A DNA stretch of 64,000 nucleotides from Enterobacteriaceae bacterium UBA5654 (GTDB lineage Bacteria; Pseudomonadota; Gammaproteobacteria; Enterobacterales; Enterobacteriaceae): positions 89,834-153,833 of the forward strand of contig DIJC01000017.1 in the NCBI GenBank assembly GCA_002421005.1. Direction: 5' to 3'. Below are positions 8,169 to 16,810 of the stretch, one piece after another. A program made the translations under genes and the position numbers. Under the pieces are notes generated by a model. That model saw only the letters and a list, made by a program, of their open reading frames with translations, was not told where the DNA came from and did no database searches. How positions within the stretch are numbered: position 1 is the stretch's first letter; each line of letters opens with the position of its first letter.

Positions 8169-10082
8169 TTACATGGTGTTGCCAGGGTTTGGCGTACGGG
8201 GTTCATCCACCGGACGCGGCGCGCGTGGCGTACCGTTGTTATCGGAATTGCCGGACGTTCCTGCATCTTCCCAACCTGCTGGCGGACGCACATCGCGGCG
8301 TGCCATCAGGTCGTCAATCTGCGGTGCGTCAATGGTCTCATATTTCATGAGCGCATCTTTCATCGCGTGCAGGATGTCCATGTTGTCGTCCAGAAGATGG
8401 CGTGCGCGATTGTAGTTACGCTCAATCAGGGATTTAACTTCCTGGTCGATAATACGCGCCGTTTCATCAGACATATGCTTCGCTTTCGCGACGCTACGGC
8501 CGAGGAACACTTCACCTTCTTCTTCCGCGTACAGCAACGGACCGAGTTTTTCCGAAAAGCCCCACTGGGTGACCATGTTACGCGCCAGGTTAGTCGCGAC
8601 TTTAATGTCGTTCGACGCGCCGGTAGACACATGTTCAACGCCGTAGATAATCTCTTCGGCCAGACGACCGCCGTACAGGGTGCTGATCTGGCTTTCCAGC
8701 TTCTGACGGCTGGCGCTGATTGCGTCGCCTTCAGGCAGGAAGAAAGTCACACCCAGCGCACGACCGCGCGGGATAATCGTTACTTTGTGTACCGGATCGT
8801 GTTCCGGTACCAGGCGACCGATAATCGCATGGCCTGCTTCGTGATACGCGGTAGATTCTTTCTGCGCTTCTGTCATCACCATGGAGCGGCGTTCCGCACC
8901 CATCATGATTTTGTCTTTCGCTTTCTCGAATTCGACCATCGACACGACGCGTTTGTTTCCGCGAGCGGCAAACAGCGCAGCTTCGTTGACCAGGTTAGCC
9001 AGGTCTGCACCGGAAAAGCCCGGCGTACCGCGCGCAATGATTGCGGCGTCGACATCCGGCGCCAGCGGCACGCGACGCATGTGAACTTTAAGGATCTGTT
9101 CACGACCACGCACGTCTGGCAGACCAACCACAACCTGACGGTCAAAACGGCCCGGACGCAGCAGCGCAGGGTCGAGAACGTCCGGGCGGTTAGTCGCCGC
9201 AATGACGATGATACCTTCGTTACCTTCGAAGCCGTCCATTTCTACCAGCATCTGGTTCAGCGTCTGTTCACGTTCATCGTGACCCCCGCCGAGACCCGCG
9301 CCACGCTGGCGACCTACAGCATCGATTTCGTCAATAAAGATAATGCACGGTGCTGCTTTCTTAGCCTGTTCGAACATGTCACGCACACGGGATGCACCGA
9401 CACCAACGAACATTTCTACGAAGTCAGAACCAGAAATCGTGAAGAACGGTACTTTCGCTTCACCTGCAATCGCTTTCGCCAGCAGGGTTTTACCGGTCCC
9501 CGGAGGGCCGACCATCAGCACGCCTTTCGGAATTTTACCGCCCAGCTTCTGGAAGCGGCTCGGTTCACGCAGGTATTCAACCAGTTCTGCAACCTCTTCT
9601 TTTGCTTCGTCACAGCCCGCGACGTCGGCAAAAGTGGTTTTAATCTGGTCTTCCGTCAGCATACGCGCCTTGCTCTTACCGAACGACATAGCACCTTTGC
9701 CACCGCCGCCCTGCATTTGACGCATGAAGAAGATCCAGACGCCGATCAGCAGAAGCATCGGGAACCAGGAGATGAAGATTGAAGCCAGCAGGCTCGGCTC
9801 TTCCGGCGGTTCGCCAACAACTTTCACGTTCTTGGTCAGCAGGTTATCAAGCAGTTTAGGATCGTTAACCGGAATGTAGGTCGTATAACGGTTACTATCT
9901 TTCTTGGTAACGTTGATTTCACGTCCGTTTATACGAGCTTCGCGAACCTGGTCCTGGTTGACCTCTTGCAGGAAGGTAGAATATTCCACCTTATGTCCGT
10001 TAGACTCGCTGGGCCCAAAGCTCTGGAATACTGACATCAGCACGACGGCAATGACCAGCCAGAGAATTAGGTTTTTCGCCAT
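8169..10082 (-). CDS. ftsH: ATP-dependent zinc metalloprotease FtsH
   Basis: FtsH is the essential hexameric AAA+ protease of the inner membrane; it degrades LpxC, sigma-32 and misassembled membrane proteins. Order: membrane segment (about 4-25), periplasmic domain, second membrane segment (about 97-120), AAA domain with Walker A GPPGTGKT and Walker B IIFIDEID, then the zinc motif HEAGH near residue 414. The product is 637 residues, a few shorter than E. coli because of the variable Pro/Asn-rich C-terminal tail. I use the ATG at 10082 (MAKNLILW); an in-frame TTG three codons upstream (10091) is possible. It follows rlmE in a heat-shock operon. Confidence 0.98.
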   Translation of the reverse strand: MAKNLILWLVIAVVLMSVFQSFGPSESNGHKVEYSTFLQEVNQDQVREARINGREINVTKKDSNRYTTYIPVNDPKLLDNLLTKNVKVVGEPPEEPSLLASIFISWFPMLLLIGVWIFFMRQMQGGGGKGAMSFGKSKARMLTEDQIKTTFADVAGCDEAKEEVAELVEYLREPSRFQKLGGKIPKGVLMVGPPGTGKTLLAKAIAGEAKVPFFTISGSDFVEMFVGVGASRVRDMFEQAKKAAPCIIFIDEIDAVGRQRGAGLGGGHDEREQTLNQMLVEMDGFEGNEGIIVIAATNRPDVLDPALLRPGRFDRQVVVGLPDVRGREQILKVHMRRVPLAPDVDAAIIARGTPGFSGADLANLVNEAALFAARGNKRVVSMVEFEKAKDKIMMGAERRSMVMTEAQKESTAYHEAGHAIIGRLVPEHDPVHKVTIIPRGRALGVTFFLPEGDAISASRQKLESQISTLYGGRLAEEIIYGVEHVSTGASNDIKVATNLARNMVTQWGFSEKLGPLLYAEEEGEVFLGRSVAKAKHMSDETARIIDQEVKSLIERNYNRARHLLDDNMDILHAMKDALMKYETIDAPQIDDLMARRDVRPPAGWEDAGTSGNSDNNGTPRAPRPVDEPRTPNPGNTM

Positions 10083-10181
10083 GTCACTCAAGGGATTAAC
10101 CTCTTATTACAACTGTGTTAAAAACAGCGTCAGGATACTCTATATCCAGCGTCTTTCAAACTTTCGCCTGAAATCTACCAG

Positions 10182-10811
10182 TTATGCTTTTCGCCCGGTC
10201 GCTACAATGTACACTTCGCGTGAACGTGCCCGCGAAGAGTCCGGCTTACGAACTTTAACCTTCGTAAACAGAGAGCGAATTTCCCTTAGATACTCATCGA
10301 AACCTTCGCCCTGAAACACCTTCACTACAAAACCGCCGCCCGGTGCTAAGACGTCACGACACATCTCCAGCGCCAGTTCCACCAGATACATGGAGCGGGG
10401 AATATCCACCGCAGGCGTTCCGCTCATGTTTGGTGCCATATCTGACATGACAACCTGGACCTTACTGTCACCGACTCGTTCCAGTAACGCCTTCACCACG
10501 AGTTCATCACGAAAATCGCCCTGAAGGAAGTCCACACCAACGATAGGATCCATAGGTAAAAGATCGCACGCGATGATGCGGCCCTTGTTACCAATTTGCG
10601 TGACCACATACTGTGACCAGCCTCCTGGTGCCGCACCGAGGTCGACAACCGTCATCCCCGGCTTAAAAAGTTTGTCACTTTGCTGTATTTCATCAAGTTT
10701 AAACCAGGCACGGGAACGTAACCCTTTTTTCTGTGCCTCTTGAACATATTTATCGCTAAAGTGTTCCTGAAGCCAGCGACTTGAACTGGCAGAACGCTTT
10801 TTACCTGTCAT
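10182..10811 (-). CDS. rlmE: 23S rRNA (uridine-2552-2'-O) methyltransferase
   Basis: RlmE (RrmJ/FtsJ) is a heat-shock methyltransferase that modifies U2552 in the ribosomal A loop using S-adenosylmethionine, aiding 50S assembly. The protein has 209 residues, the E. coli length. The SAM-binding loop DLGAAPGGWSQ is near residue 60, and the catalytic K-D-K-E set is supported by MSDMAPN and GGFVVKVFQGE. The C-terminal SSRARSREVYIVA is characteristic. It leads the rlmE-ftsH unit with a sigma-32-type promoter upstream and is divergent from yhbY. Confidence 0.98.
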   Translation of the reverse strand: MTGKKRSASSSRWLQEHFSDKYVQEAQKKGLRSRAWFKLDEIQQSDKLFKPGMTVVDLGAAPGGWSQYVVTQIGNKGRIIACDLLPMDPIVGVDFLQGDFRDELVVKALLERVGDSKVQVVMSDMAPNMSGTPAVDIPRSMYLVELALEMCRDVLAPGGGFVVKVFQGEGFDEYLREIRSLFTKVKVRKPDSSRARSREVYIVATGRKA

Positions 10812-10884
10812 TTAACATTCCCACGAGGGTAGCTCATCGTAGCCTGCGACGTAAATTTCTACGCTGCAATTTGGCGATATAAGG

Positions 10885-10915
10885 GAGATGGCGGTAGAAT
10901 GAACCGTTTTCAATC
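10885..10915 (-). promoter_or_regulatory. Sigma-32-type heat-shock promoter for rlmE-ftsH
   Basis: On the minus strand GATTGAAAA (-35 region, around 10908-10913) and CCGCCATCT (-10 region, around 10886-10894) resemble the sigma-32 consensus CTTGAAA / CCCCATNT, with a spacer in the normal range. The E. coli rrmJ-ftsH unit is known to be heat-inducible from a promoter at this place. Confidence 0.55.
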
Positions 10916-10937
10916 CCAACGTAAGTAAAAATATACG

Positions 10938-11231
10938 ATGAATCTTAGTACGAAACAAAAACAGCACCTGAAAGGTCTGGCACATCCGCTCAAGCCAGTC
11001 GTTATGCTTGGCAATAATGGTTTGACCGAAGGGGTGCTGGCCGAGATTGAACAAGCGTTAGAGCACCATGAACTCATCAAGGTGAAAATTGCCACGGAAG
11101 ATCGTGAAACCAAAACCCTGATCGTGGACGCTATCGTGCGTGAAACCCGTGCCTGCAATGTACAGGTCATCGGTAAAACGCTGGTACTCTATCGCCCAAC
11201 AGCAGAGCGTAAAATCTCGCTGCCTCGTTAA
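10938..11231 (+). CDS. yhbY: CRM-domain RNA-binding protein YhbY
   Basis: YhbY is a 97-residue single-domain CRS1-YhbY (CRM) protein that associates with pre-50S particles and probably acts in ribosome assembly. The GxxG loop typical of the domain is visible as LGNNGLTEGV around residues 27-36, within a KH-like alpha/beta fold. The start ATG at 10938 lies opposite the rlmE promoter, so the two ribosome-related genes share a divergent intergenic region. A shared bidirectional terminator separates it from greA. Confidence 0.95.
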   Translation: MNLSTKQKQHLKGLAHPLKPVVMLGNNGLTEGVLAEIEQALEHHELIKVKIATEDRETKTLIVDAIVRETRACNVQVIGKTLVLYRPTAERKISLPR

Positions 11232-11316
11232 TAATATCCTGATTTGCGCACGGTTTCTGTGCAAAACAGGGGCATTTAACGGGCAGAAGAGCAAAATGCC
11301 ACGCTCTTAGCGTTGA

Positions 11317-11342
11317 TAAAAGGCCGCTATGCGGCCTTTTTC
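11317..11342. terminator. Bidirectional terminator between yhbY and greA
   Basis: AAAAGGCCGC, loop TAT and GCGGCCTTTTT form a perfect stem with an A run on one side and a T run on the other. It can end both convergent genes. Confidence 0.9.
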
Positions 11343-11371
11343 TTATCTTTACAATACGTCAGCGCAGACGC

Positions 11372-11848
11372 TTAAAGATATTCTACCTTGATGATTTCGT
11401 ATTCCACTTCGCCGCCCGGCGTGCGGATCACGACAACATCATCCTGCTCTTTACCCACCAGGCCACGGGCGATGGGTGAATTCACTGAAATCAGATTCTG
11501 TTTAAAATCAGCTTCGTCGTCACCTACGATGCGGTACGTTTGTTCTTCATCGCTATCGAGGTTGAGGACGGTCACAGTAGAGCCAAAAATCACCCGGCCA
11601 TTGTTCGGCATTTTACTGATATCAATAACCTGCGCATTCGACAGCTTGGCTTCGATATCTTTAATGCGGCCCTCGCAGAAACCCTGCTGTTCACGCGCTG
11701 CGTGATATTCGGCATTTTCTTTCAGGTCGCCGTGTTCGCGCGCTTCTGCAATGGAAGCAATGATTTCAGGGCGACGCACGGATTTCAGGAAATCCAGTTC
11801 TTCGCGCAGTTTTTCTGCACCGCGTAAGGTCATCGGAATAGCTTGCAT
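11372..11848 (-). CDS. greA: Transcript cleavage factor GreA
   Basis: GreA enters the RNA polymerase secondary channel and stimulates cleavage of backtracked RNA. The product is 158 residues. The N-terminal coiled coil (about 1-75) carries the tip acidic residues in EHGDLKENAEYHAA (conserved D and E), followed by an FKBP-like C-terminal domain ending EIIKVEYL. The start is MQAIPMTLRG at 11848; the frame is open 12 codons further but E. coli starts here. The long leader contains a terminator-like hairpin comparable to the E. coli GraL element. Confidence 0.98.
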   Translation of the reverse strand: MQAIPMTLRGAEKLREELDFLKSVRRPEIIASIAEAREHGDLKENAEYHAAREQQGFCEGRIKDIEAKLSNAQVIDISKMPNNGRVIFGSTVTVLNLDSDEEQTYRIVGDDEADFKQNLISVNSPIARGLVGKEQDDVVVIRTPGGEVEYEIIKVEYL

Positions 11849-11929
11849 GTTATACCTCTTTAACGTTCCTTCAGGAGGCTGCAACCCGCCGCCTCCGTTT
11901 GCCTGTCCACGCTGTGGCAGGACAGAAGC

Positions 11930-11966
11930 AAAAGAAAACTGACCCGGAAGCGAAGTCCCAGGTCAG
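11930..11966 (-). terminator. GraL-like terminator in the greA leader
   Basis: On the minus strand, GCTGACCTGGGACTTCGCTTC continues into CCGGGTCAG and then TTTTCTTTT, so a long imperfect stem (CTGACC...GGTCAG ends) with a T-rich tail lies about 80 bases before the greA start. In E. coli a terminator in this leader yields the small RNA GraL. I infer that short leader RNAs are produced here too. Confidence 0.6.
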
Positions 11967-12084
11967 CAGCAATTTTTCAATTTGATAACTATTTTACCCT
12001 GAAGTTCAGTACGGGTCATCGTTTACTTTACAGGGCGTTGCGCCGTAGTATGACGGCTTGTTTCCAGGTTGTTAGCGCGAGATT

Positions 12085-13518
12085 ATGCGATTTTCCAGAT
12101 TTATCATCGGATTGACTACCAGTTTAGCGTTTTGCGCACATGCGGCAAATGTTGAAGAGTATGTAAATCAGCTCCCGGCGGGCGCAAACCTTGCTCTCAT
12201 GGTGCAAAAGGTGGGAGCGCCGACGCCTGAGATCGACTACCACGGTCAACAGATGGCGCTGCCAGCCAGTACTCAGAAAGTCATCACTGCGCTCGCGGCC
12301 CTGCTTCAGCTTGGGCCAGATTTTCGTTTTACGACCACGCTTGAGAGTAAAGGCAGCGTGGATAACGGCGTATTGAAAGGCGATCTTATTGCCCGTTTCG
12401 GCGCAGATCCCACCCTGAAGCGTCAGGATCTGCGTAATATGGTCGCCGCTCTGAAAAACGCCGGGGTGAAGCAAATCGATGGCAACGTCCTGATCGATAC
12501 GTCGATTTTTGCCAGCCACGATAAAGCCCCGGGCTGGCCCTGGAACGACATGACCCAGTGCTTCAGCGCCCCACCTGCCGCCGCGATTGTGGATCGAAAC
12601 TGTTTTTCCGTTTCACTCTACAGCGGGCAGAAAGCGGGCGATTTAGCGTTTATTCGCGTGGCCTCGTTCTATCCGGTGACGATGTTCAGTCAGGTCCGCA
12701 CGCTGGCACGCGGTTCCGCTGACGCACAGTATTGCGAACTGGATGTGGTGCCAGGCGAGCTTAACCGCTTTACGCTGACCGGCTGCCTGCCGCAGCGCGC
12801 CGAACCGCTGCCGCTGGCGTTCGCCATTCAGGATGGCGCAAGCTATGCCGGGGCCATCCTGAAAGATGAGCTAAAACAGGCTGGCATCACTTACTCCGGT
12901 ACGTTACTGCGCCAGACGCTGCAAAATGAAGCGGGAACGATTATTGCCAGTAAACAGTCCGCGCCCCTGCACGATCTGCTTAAGATTATGCTGAAAAAAT
13001 CGGACAACATGATTGCCGATACCGTCTTCAGGATGATCGGTCATTCGCGTTTTAACGTTCCGGGGACCTGGCGTGCGGGTTCCGATGCAGTAAGGCAGAT
13101 CCTTCGCCAGCAGGTCGGCGTGGATATCGGGAATACGATTATTGCCGACGGCTCCGGTCTGTCTCGCCATAATCTGATTGCTCCCGCCACCATGATTCAG
13201 GTGCTGCAATATATTGCCCAGCACGACAATGAACTTAATTATATCTCGATGCTGCCGCTGGCAGGCTACGATGGCTCGCTACAATACCGCGCCGGGCTGC
13301 ACCAGGCGGGCGTAGATGGCAAAGTGTCGGCTAAGACCGGTTCCCTCCAGGGCGTATATAACCTGGCGGGCTTTATCACTACCGCCAGCGGACAGCGGAT
13401 GGCGTTCGTGCAATATCTTTCAGGATATGCGGTTGAACCGACCGATCAGCGTAACCGCCGTATTCCGCTGGTACGCTTTGAAAGCCGGTTATACAAGGAT
13501 ATCTATCAGAATAACTGA
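12085..13518 (+). CDS. dacB: D-alanyl-D-alanine carboxypeptidase/endopeptidase PBP4
   Basis: DacB is a periplasmic low-molecular-mass penicillin-binding protein that cleaves cross-links and trims peptidoglycan. The product is 477 residues with a signal peptide cut after CAHA (residue 20). The serine-hydrolase motifs are intact: STQK at 62-65 with catalytic Ser62, SDN in KKSDNMIAD, and KTG in VSAKTGSLQG near the C-terminus. The large insert between the first two motifs is typical of this class C PBP. It is a single gene, divergent from greA and convergent with obgE. Confidence 0.98.
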   Translation: MRFSRFIIGLTTSLAFCAHAANVEEYVNQLPAGANLALMVQKVGAPTPEIDYHGQQMALPASTQKVITALAALLQLGPDFRFTTTLESKGSVDNGVLKGDLIARFGADPTLKRQDLRNMVAALKNAGVKQIDGNVLIDTSIFASHDKAPGWPWNDMTQCFSAPPAAAIVDRNCFSVSLYSGQKAGDLAFIRVASFYPVTMFSQVRTLARGSADAQYCELDVVPGELNRFTLTGCLPQRAEPLPLAFAIQDGASYAGAILKDELKQAGITYSGTLLRQTLQNEAGTIIASKQSAPLHDLLKIMLKKSDNMIADTVFRMIGHSRFNVPGTWRAGSDAVRQILRQQVGVDIGNTIIADGSGLSRHNLIAPATMIQVLQYIAQHDNELNYISMLPLAGYDGSLQYRAGLHQAGVDGKVSAKTGSLQGVYNLAGFITTASGQRMAFVQYLSGYAVEPTDQRNRRIPLVRFESRLYKDIYQNN

Positions 13519-13696
13519 GTCCAGCGGCGGGAGGGACCCTGCCCTGCGTCTGTTTTAGTCAGTACGCAGAGTACCGCATACATTGCCGGGCAGGAGGTGG
13601 TGTCTATTCAGTGACCATAAATGCCTTTATCTGGATGAGATAAACGTCACTATTATTTTCGCAGGTCGCATTCCACTTTTTTATTGGCTCAGAAAA

Positions 13697-13720
13697 AAGG
13701 GCCGATAAATATCGGCCCTT
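13697..13720 (-). terminator. Terminator after obgE
   Basis: AAGGGCCGAT (13697-13706) and ATCGGCCCTT (13711-13720) form a perfect 10-bp stem with a four-base loop; on the minus strand it is followed by a T run. It lies 4 bases past the obgE stop. Confidence 0.88.
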
Positions 13721-13724
13721 AATA

Positions 13725-14897
13725 TCAACGCTTATAAATAAACTCAACGCCTTCTTCGTCGTCTTCGTCCCAGTCGTTATCCCACTCTTCGTCTTCTTCG
13801 ACGGCGGCTTCTTCAAGCTGCTGGCGGTGGTAGTCGTCCCACATGAACTCGACTTTTTCCGGCTGTTTATCTTCCTGCGCCTGGGCAATCGGATTTTCGA
13901 TGATAAAGGTCATCACATCCCAGCAGAGATCTTTCACCCCCATCTGGCTGGCGGCGGAAATAAGATAATATTTATCTTCCCAGCCCAGCGCTTCAGCGAT
14001 GGCTTTCGCTTTCTCTTCGGCTTCTGTTTTATCCAGCAGATCGATCTTGTTAAATACCAGCCAGCGCGGTTTAGAGGCCAGGCTTTCGCTGTATTTTTCC
14101 AGTTCGCCGATGATGATACGGGCGTTTTCCACCGGATCGGAACCGTCGATGGGATCGATATCGATAAGATGCAGAAGAACGCGGCAGCGCTCAAGGTGCT
14201 TCAGGAAGCGGATACCCAGCCCGGCACCTTCCGCCGCGCCTTCAATCAGCCCTGGGATATCAGCGACTACAAAGCTTTTCTCGGTGTCCATACGCACTAC
14301 GCCGAGGCTTGGCACCAGCGTGGTGAAGGGATAATCCGCTACTTTCGGCTTCGCTGCGGAGACCGCACGGATGAACGTCGATTTCCCGGCGTTTGGCATA
14401 CCCAGCATACCGACGTCGGCCAGCAGCATCAGTTCCAGTTGCAGATCGCGTTTATCGCCCGGCGTACCCATTGTTTTCTGACGCGGCGTACGGTTGACTG
14501 AGGATTTGAAACGGGTATTCCCCAGACCGTGCCAGCCGCCTTTCGCGACCATCAGGCGCTGTCCGTGTTTGGTCATATCGCCCATCGTTTCGCCAGTCCC
14601 CTGGTCGATAACGCGCGTACCAACCGGAACTTTGATCGAGACATCCTGCCCACGTTTCCCGGTGCAGTCACGGCTCTGACCGTTCTGCCCGCGTTCAGCG
14701 CGGAAAGATTTTTCAAAACGGTAGTCGATCAGGGTGTTCAGGTTTTCGTCCGCTTCCAGCCAGACGTCACCGCCGTCACCGCCGTCACCGCCGTCCGGGC
14801 CACCCTTAGGAATATATTTTTCGCGGCGGAAGCTTACGCAACCATTGCCGCCGTCACCTGCAACAACCAGGATTGATGCTTCATCAACAAACTTCAT
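13725..14897 (-). CDS. obgE: GTPase ObgE/CgtA
   Basis: ObgE is an essential GTPase that binds the 50S subunit and links ribosome assembly to the stringent response. The product is 390 residues, as in E. coli. The glycine-rich Obg fold fills residues 1-159, including the GGDGGDGGD run. The G domain follows, with P-loop GMPNAGKST, switch DIPGLIEGA and NKIDLLD. The tail is very acidic (EEDEEWDNDWDEDDEE). Its ATG overlaps the yhbE stop by 4 bases, so it is translationally coupled. It ends the rplU-rpmA-yhbE-obgE unit. Confidence 0.98.
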   Translation of the reverse strand: MKFVDEASILVVAGDGGNGCVSFRREKYIPKGGPDGGDGGDGGDVWLEADENLNTLIDYRFEKSFRAERGQNGQSRDCTGKRGQDVSIKVPVGTRVIDQGTGETMGDMTKHGQRLMVAKGGWHGLGNTRFKSSVNRTPRQKTMGTPGDKRDLQLELMLLADVGMLGMPNAGKSTFIRAVSAAKPKVADYPFTTLVPSLGVVRMDTEKSFVVADIPGLIEGAAEGAGLGIRFLKHLERCRVLLHLIDIDPIDGSDPVENARIIIGELEKYSESLASKPRWLVFNKIDLLDKTEAEEKAKAIAEALGWEDKYYLISAASQMGVKDLCWDVMTFIIENPIAQAQEDKQPEKVEFMWDDYHRQQLEEAAVEEDEEWDNDWDEDDEEGVEFIYKR

Positions 14898-15865
14898 TTT
14901 ACTCTCCGTAAATCATTCGCCTGAGCGGGATAATCATGCTTACGCCACCGCCCCCAGAGACGATGACCAATGGCGGAATACATCGCGCCCGCAACCACGA
15001 CAAACGCACCGAGATAACCTAAAAGGTTTAACATCGGTCTGGCGAAGAAATCGGGCCAGGCCAGTGATAATAAATCTGAAAACAGCAGGGTAAATAATGG
15101 CGTCAGGGTAATCAACGCGCTCACCTGCGCCGCCTGCCAGCGCGCCATCGCCTCTGCCAGTGCGCCATAGCCTACCAGCGTATTCAGGCCACAAAAAATC
15201 AGACACAGCAGTTGCCACTGGCTTAGCTGCGTGATGACCATTGGCTGTGCCAGCGGCAGCAGGATTATCGTACATAAAGTGTACAACAAAACCAGAATCT
15301 GCGGCGAGGCCAGACGCCGTAATAACACTTTCTGCGCCACGCCGTAGCTCACCCATACTGAGGCAGCTCCCACACCGAAGATGACGCCCCAGGTGTAGTC
15401 GGTCAGGCGGGTGAAAATCTCAATCAGGCTGGTATTGAAAAACATGACCAGCCCGCAGAGCAGCATGATCGCGCCAAAGATCTGCGTCCCGCGCATTTTC
15501 TCTTTCAGGATCAGAACGCTGGCGACCATCATTCCCACCGGAGAAAGCTGGCCTATCACCTGCGATGCAGTCGGGCTTAAATATTGTAAAGACGAGCTGA
15601 ACAGAATGAAGTTACCGACCAGACCGCCGGTAGCAATCAGCAGAAGCACCAGCCACTTCGGCTTACGAAACAGTTGTAGCGACGGGAGCTTACCTTTACA
15701 GGCCAGAATCACCCCCAGCCCGATTGACGCCATCAGAAAGCGATAGAACACCACCGTAGGCGGTTCCATAACTTCCAGCACCTGCTTCATTGCGATTGGC
15801 AAAGCACCCCAGCACATCGCGGTGGTGAGCGCCAAAAGAATACCAATGCCTGCTTGTTGCTTCAT
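14894..15865 (-). CDS. yhbE: EamA/DMT-family membrane transporter YhbE
   Basis: YhbE is a ten-helix drug/metabolite transporter-type inner membrane protein of unknown substrate. The 323 residues contain two tandem EamA repeats (about 8-140 and 155-290), each with five hydrophobic segments; the motif SPVGMMVASV and the second repeat LITLTPLFTLLFS are typical. The start at 15865 (MKQQAGIGILLAL) matches E. coli. It lies between rpmA and obgE in the ribosomal operon, with a terminator between it and rpmA that is likely leaky. Its stop overlaps the obgE start. Confidence 0.93.
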   Translation of the reverse strand: MKQQAGIGILLALTTAMCWGALPIAMKQVLEVMEPPTVVFYRFLMASIGLGVILACKGKLPSLQLFRKPKWLVLLLIATGGLVGNFILFSSSLQYLSPTASQVIGQLSPVGMMVASVLILKEKMRGTQIFGAIMLLCGLVMFFNTSLIEIFTRLTDYTWGVIFGVGAASVWVSYGVAQKVLLRRLASPQILVLLYTLCTIILLPLAQPMVITQLSQWQLLCLIFCGLNTLVGYGALAEAMARWQAAQVSALITLTPLFTLLFSDLLSLAWPDFFARPMLNLLGYLGAFVVVAGAMYSAIGHRLWGRWRKHDYPAQANDLRRVK

Positions 15866-15910
15866 GTCGTATTCCCTGCCAACTCGTCATTTTTTACGGC
15901 GCTCGAATGT

Positions 15911-15940
15911 AAAAAGCCCCGCAACGTGTGCGGGGCTTTC
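15911..15940 (-). terminator. Terminator after rpmA
   Basis: AAAGCCCCGCA (15913-15923) and TGCGGGGCTTT (15929-15939) form an 11-bp stem with a five-base loop, followed on the minus strand by TTTACATT. It would set most rplU-rpmA transcripts apart from yhbE-obgE, with read-through feeding the latter. Confidence 0.85.
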
Positions 15941-15964
15941 ATCCGTTACCGGGACGCGAAAAAC

Positions 15965-16222
15965 TTATTCAGCAACGATGCTGATGAACTTACGGTTTTT
16001 CGGGCCTTTAACTTCGAACTTAACTTTACCGTCAGTCAAAGCGAACAGAGTGTGGTCACGACCGCAGCCAACGTTAGAGCCAGCGTGGAATTTAGTACCA
16101 CGTTGACGAACGATGATGCTACCTGCCAGAACTGCTTCGCCGCCAAAGCGTTTTACACCCAGACGTTTAGCTTCTGAATCGCGACCGTTACGAGTGGAGC
16201 CGCCAGCCTTTTTATGTGCCAT
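15965..16222 (-). CDS. rpmA: 50S ribosomal protein L27
   Basis: L27 is an 85-residue protein of the large subunit whose N-terminus reaches the peptidyl-transferase centre. The family signature GSIIVRQRGTKFHAGSN is present, as is the basic N-terminus AHKKAGGSTRNGRDSEAK. The start ATG at 16222 lies 19 bases after rplU. It is the second gene of the rplU-rpmA unit. Confidence 0.99.
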   Translation of the reverse strand: MAHKKAGGSTRNGRDSEAKRLGVKRFGGEAVLAGSIIVRQRGTKFHAGSNVGCGRDHTLFALTDGKVKFEVKGPKNRKFISIVAE

Positions 16223-16241
16223 TTAAATCTCTCCTCAGGTC

Positions 16242-16553
16242 TTAGGCGCTGATGCCAGTAATTTTTACATCAGTGAACCACTGACGATGGCCCTGCTGCT
16301 TACGATAGTGTTTACGACGACGAAACTTAACGATTTTAACTTTCTCGCCACGACCGTGAGCAACAACTTCAGCTTTGATTACGCCGCCATCAACGAAAGG
16401 AACGCCGATTTTGACATCTTCACCGTTTGCGATCATCAGAACTTCAGCGAACTCAACAGCTTCGCCAGTTGCGATGTCCAGCTTTTCCAGGCGAACGGTC
16501 TGACCTTCGCTTACTCGGTGTTGTTTACCACCACTTTGGAAAACCGCGTACAT
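16242..16553 (-). CDS. rplU: 50S ribosomal protein L21
   Basis: L21 is a 103-residue 23S rRNA-binding protein of the large subunit. MYAVFQSGGKQHRV at the N-terminus and the basic FRRRKHYRKQQGHRQ segment are diagnostic. The frame is open 8 codons upstream, but the start at 16553 matches the family. It is the first gene of the rplU-rpmA-yhbE-obgE unit and is divergent from ispB. Confidence 0.99.
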   Translation of the reverse strand: MYAVFQSGGKQHRVSEGQTVRLEKLDIATGEAVEFAEVLMIANGEDVKIGVPFVDGGVIKAEVVAHGRGEKVKIVKFRRRKHYRKQQGHRQWFTDVKITGISA

Positions 16554-16810
16554 AAAAAACTCCGCTTCCGCGCACATCTTTGTGTGATACAGAGTGCGCT
16601 ATAAATATTCACAATAGGGCGCGAATATTACGCAAAACGCGAGCCTTTGACAAGTGCGATCGTCAATCCATGCAGAAAAAAAACACAACAATCACTACAA
16701 CGTTTATCTGGCGCATTTTTCCAGTACAATCCACACTACTATTCCATCATCAAACCAGTGTTATCCCATTTTGACATGTGGTAAACAGGACATTAAGCCC
16801 GGCTTTTGCG

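Noticed and set aside
14750..14800. Short tandem GCCGTCACC repeats
   Set aside because: They encode the conserved Gly-Gly-Asp repeats of the ObgE glycine-rich domain on the minus strand, not a DNA repeat element.
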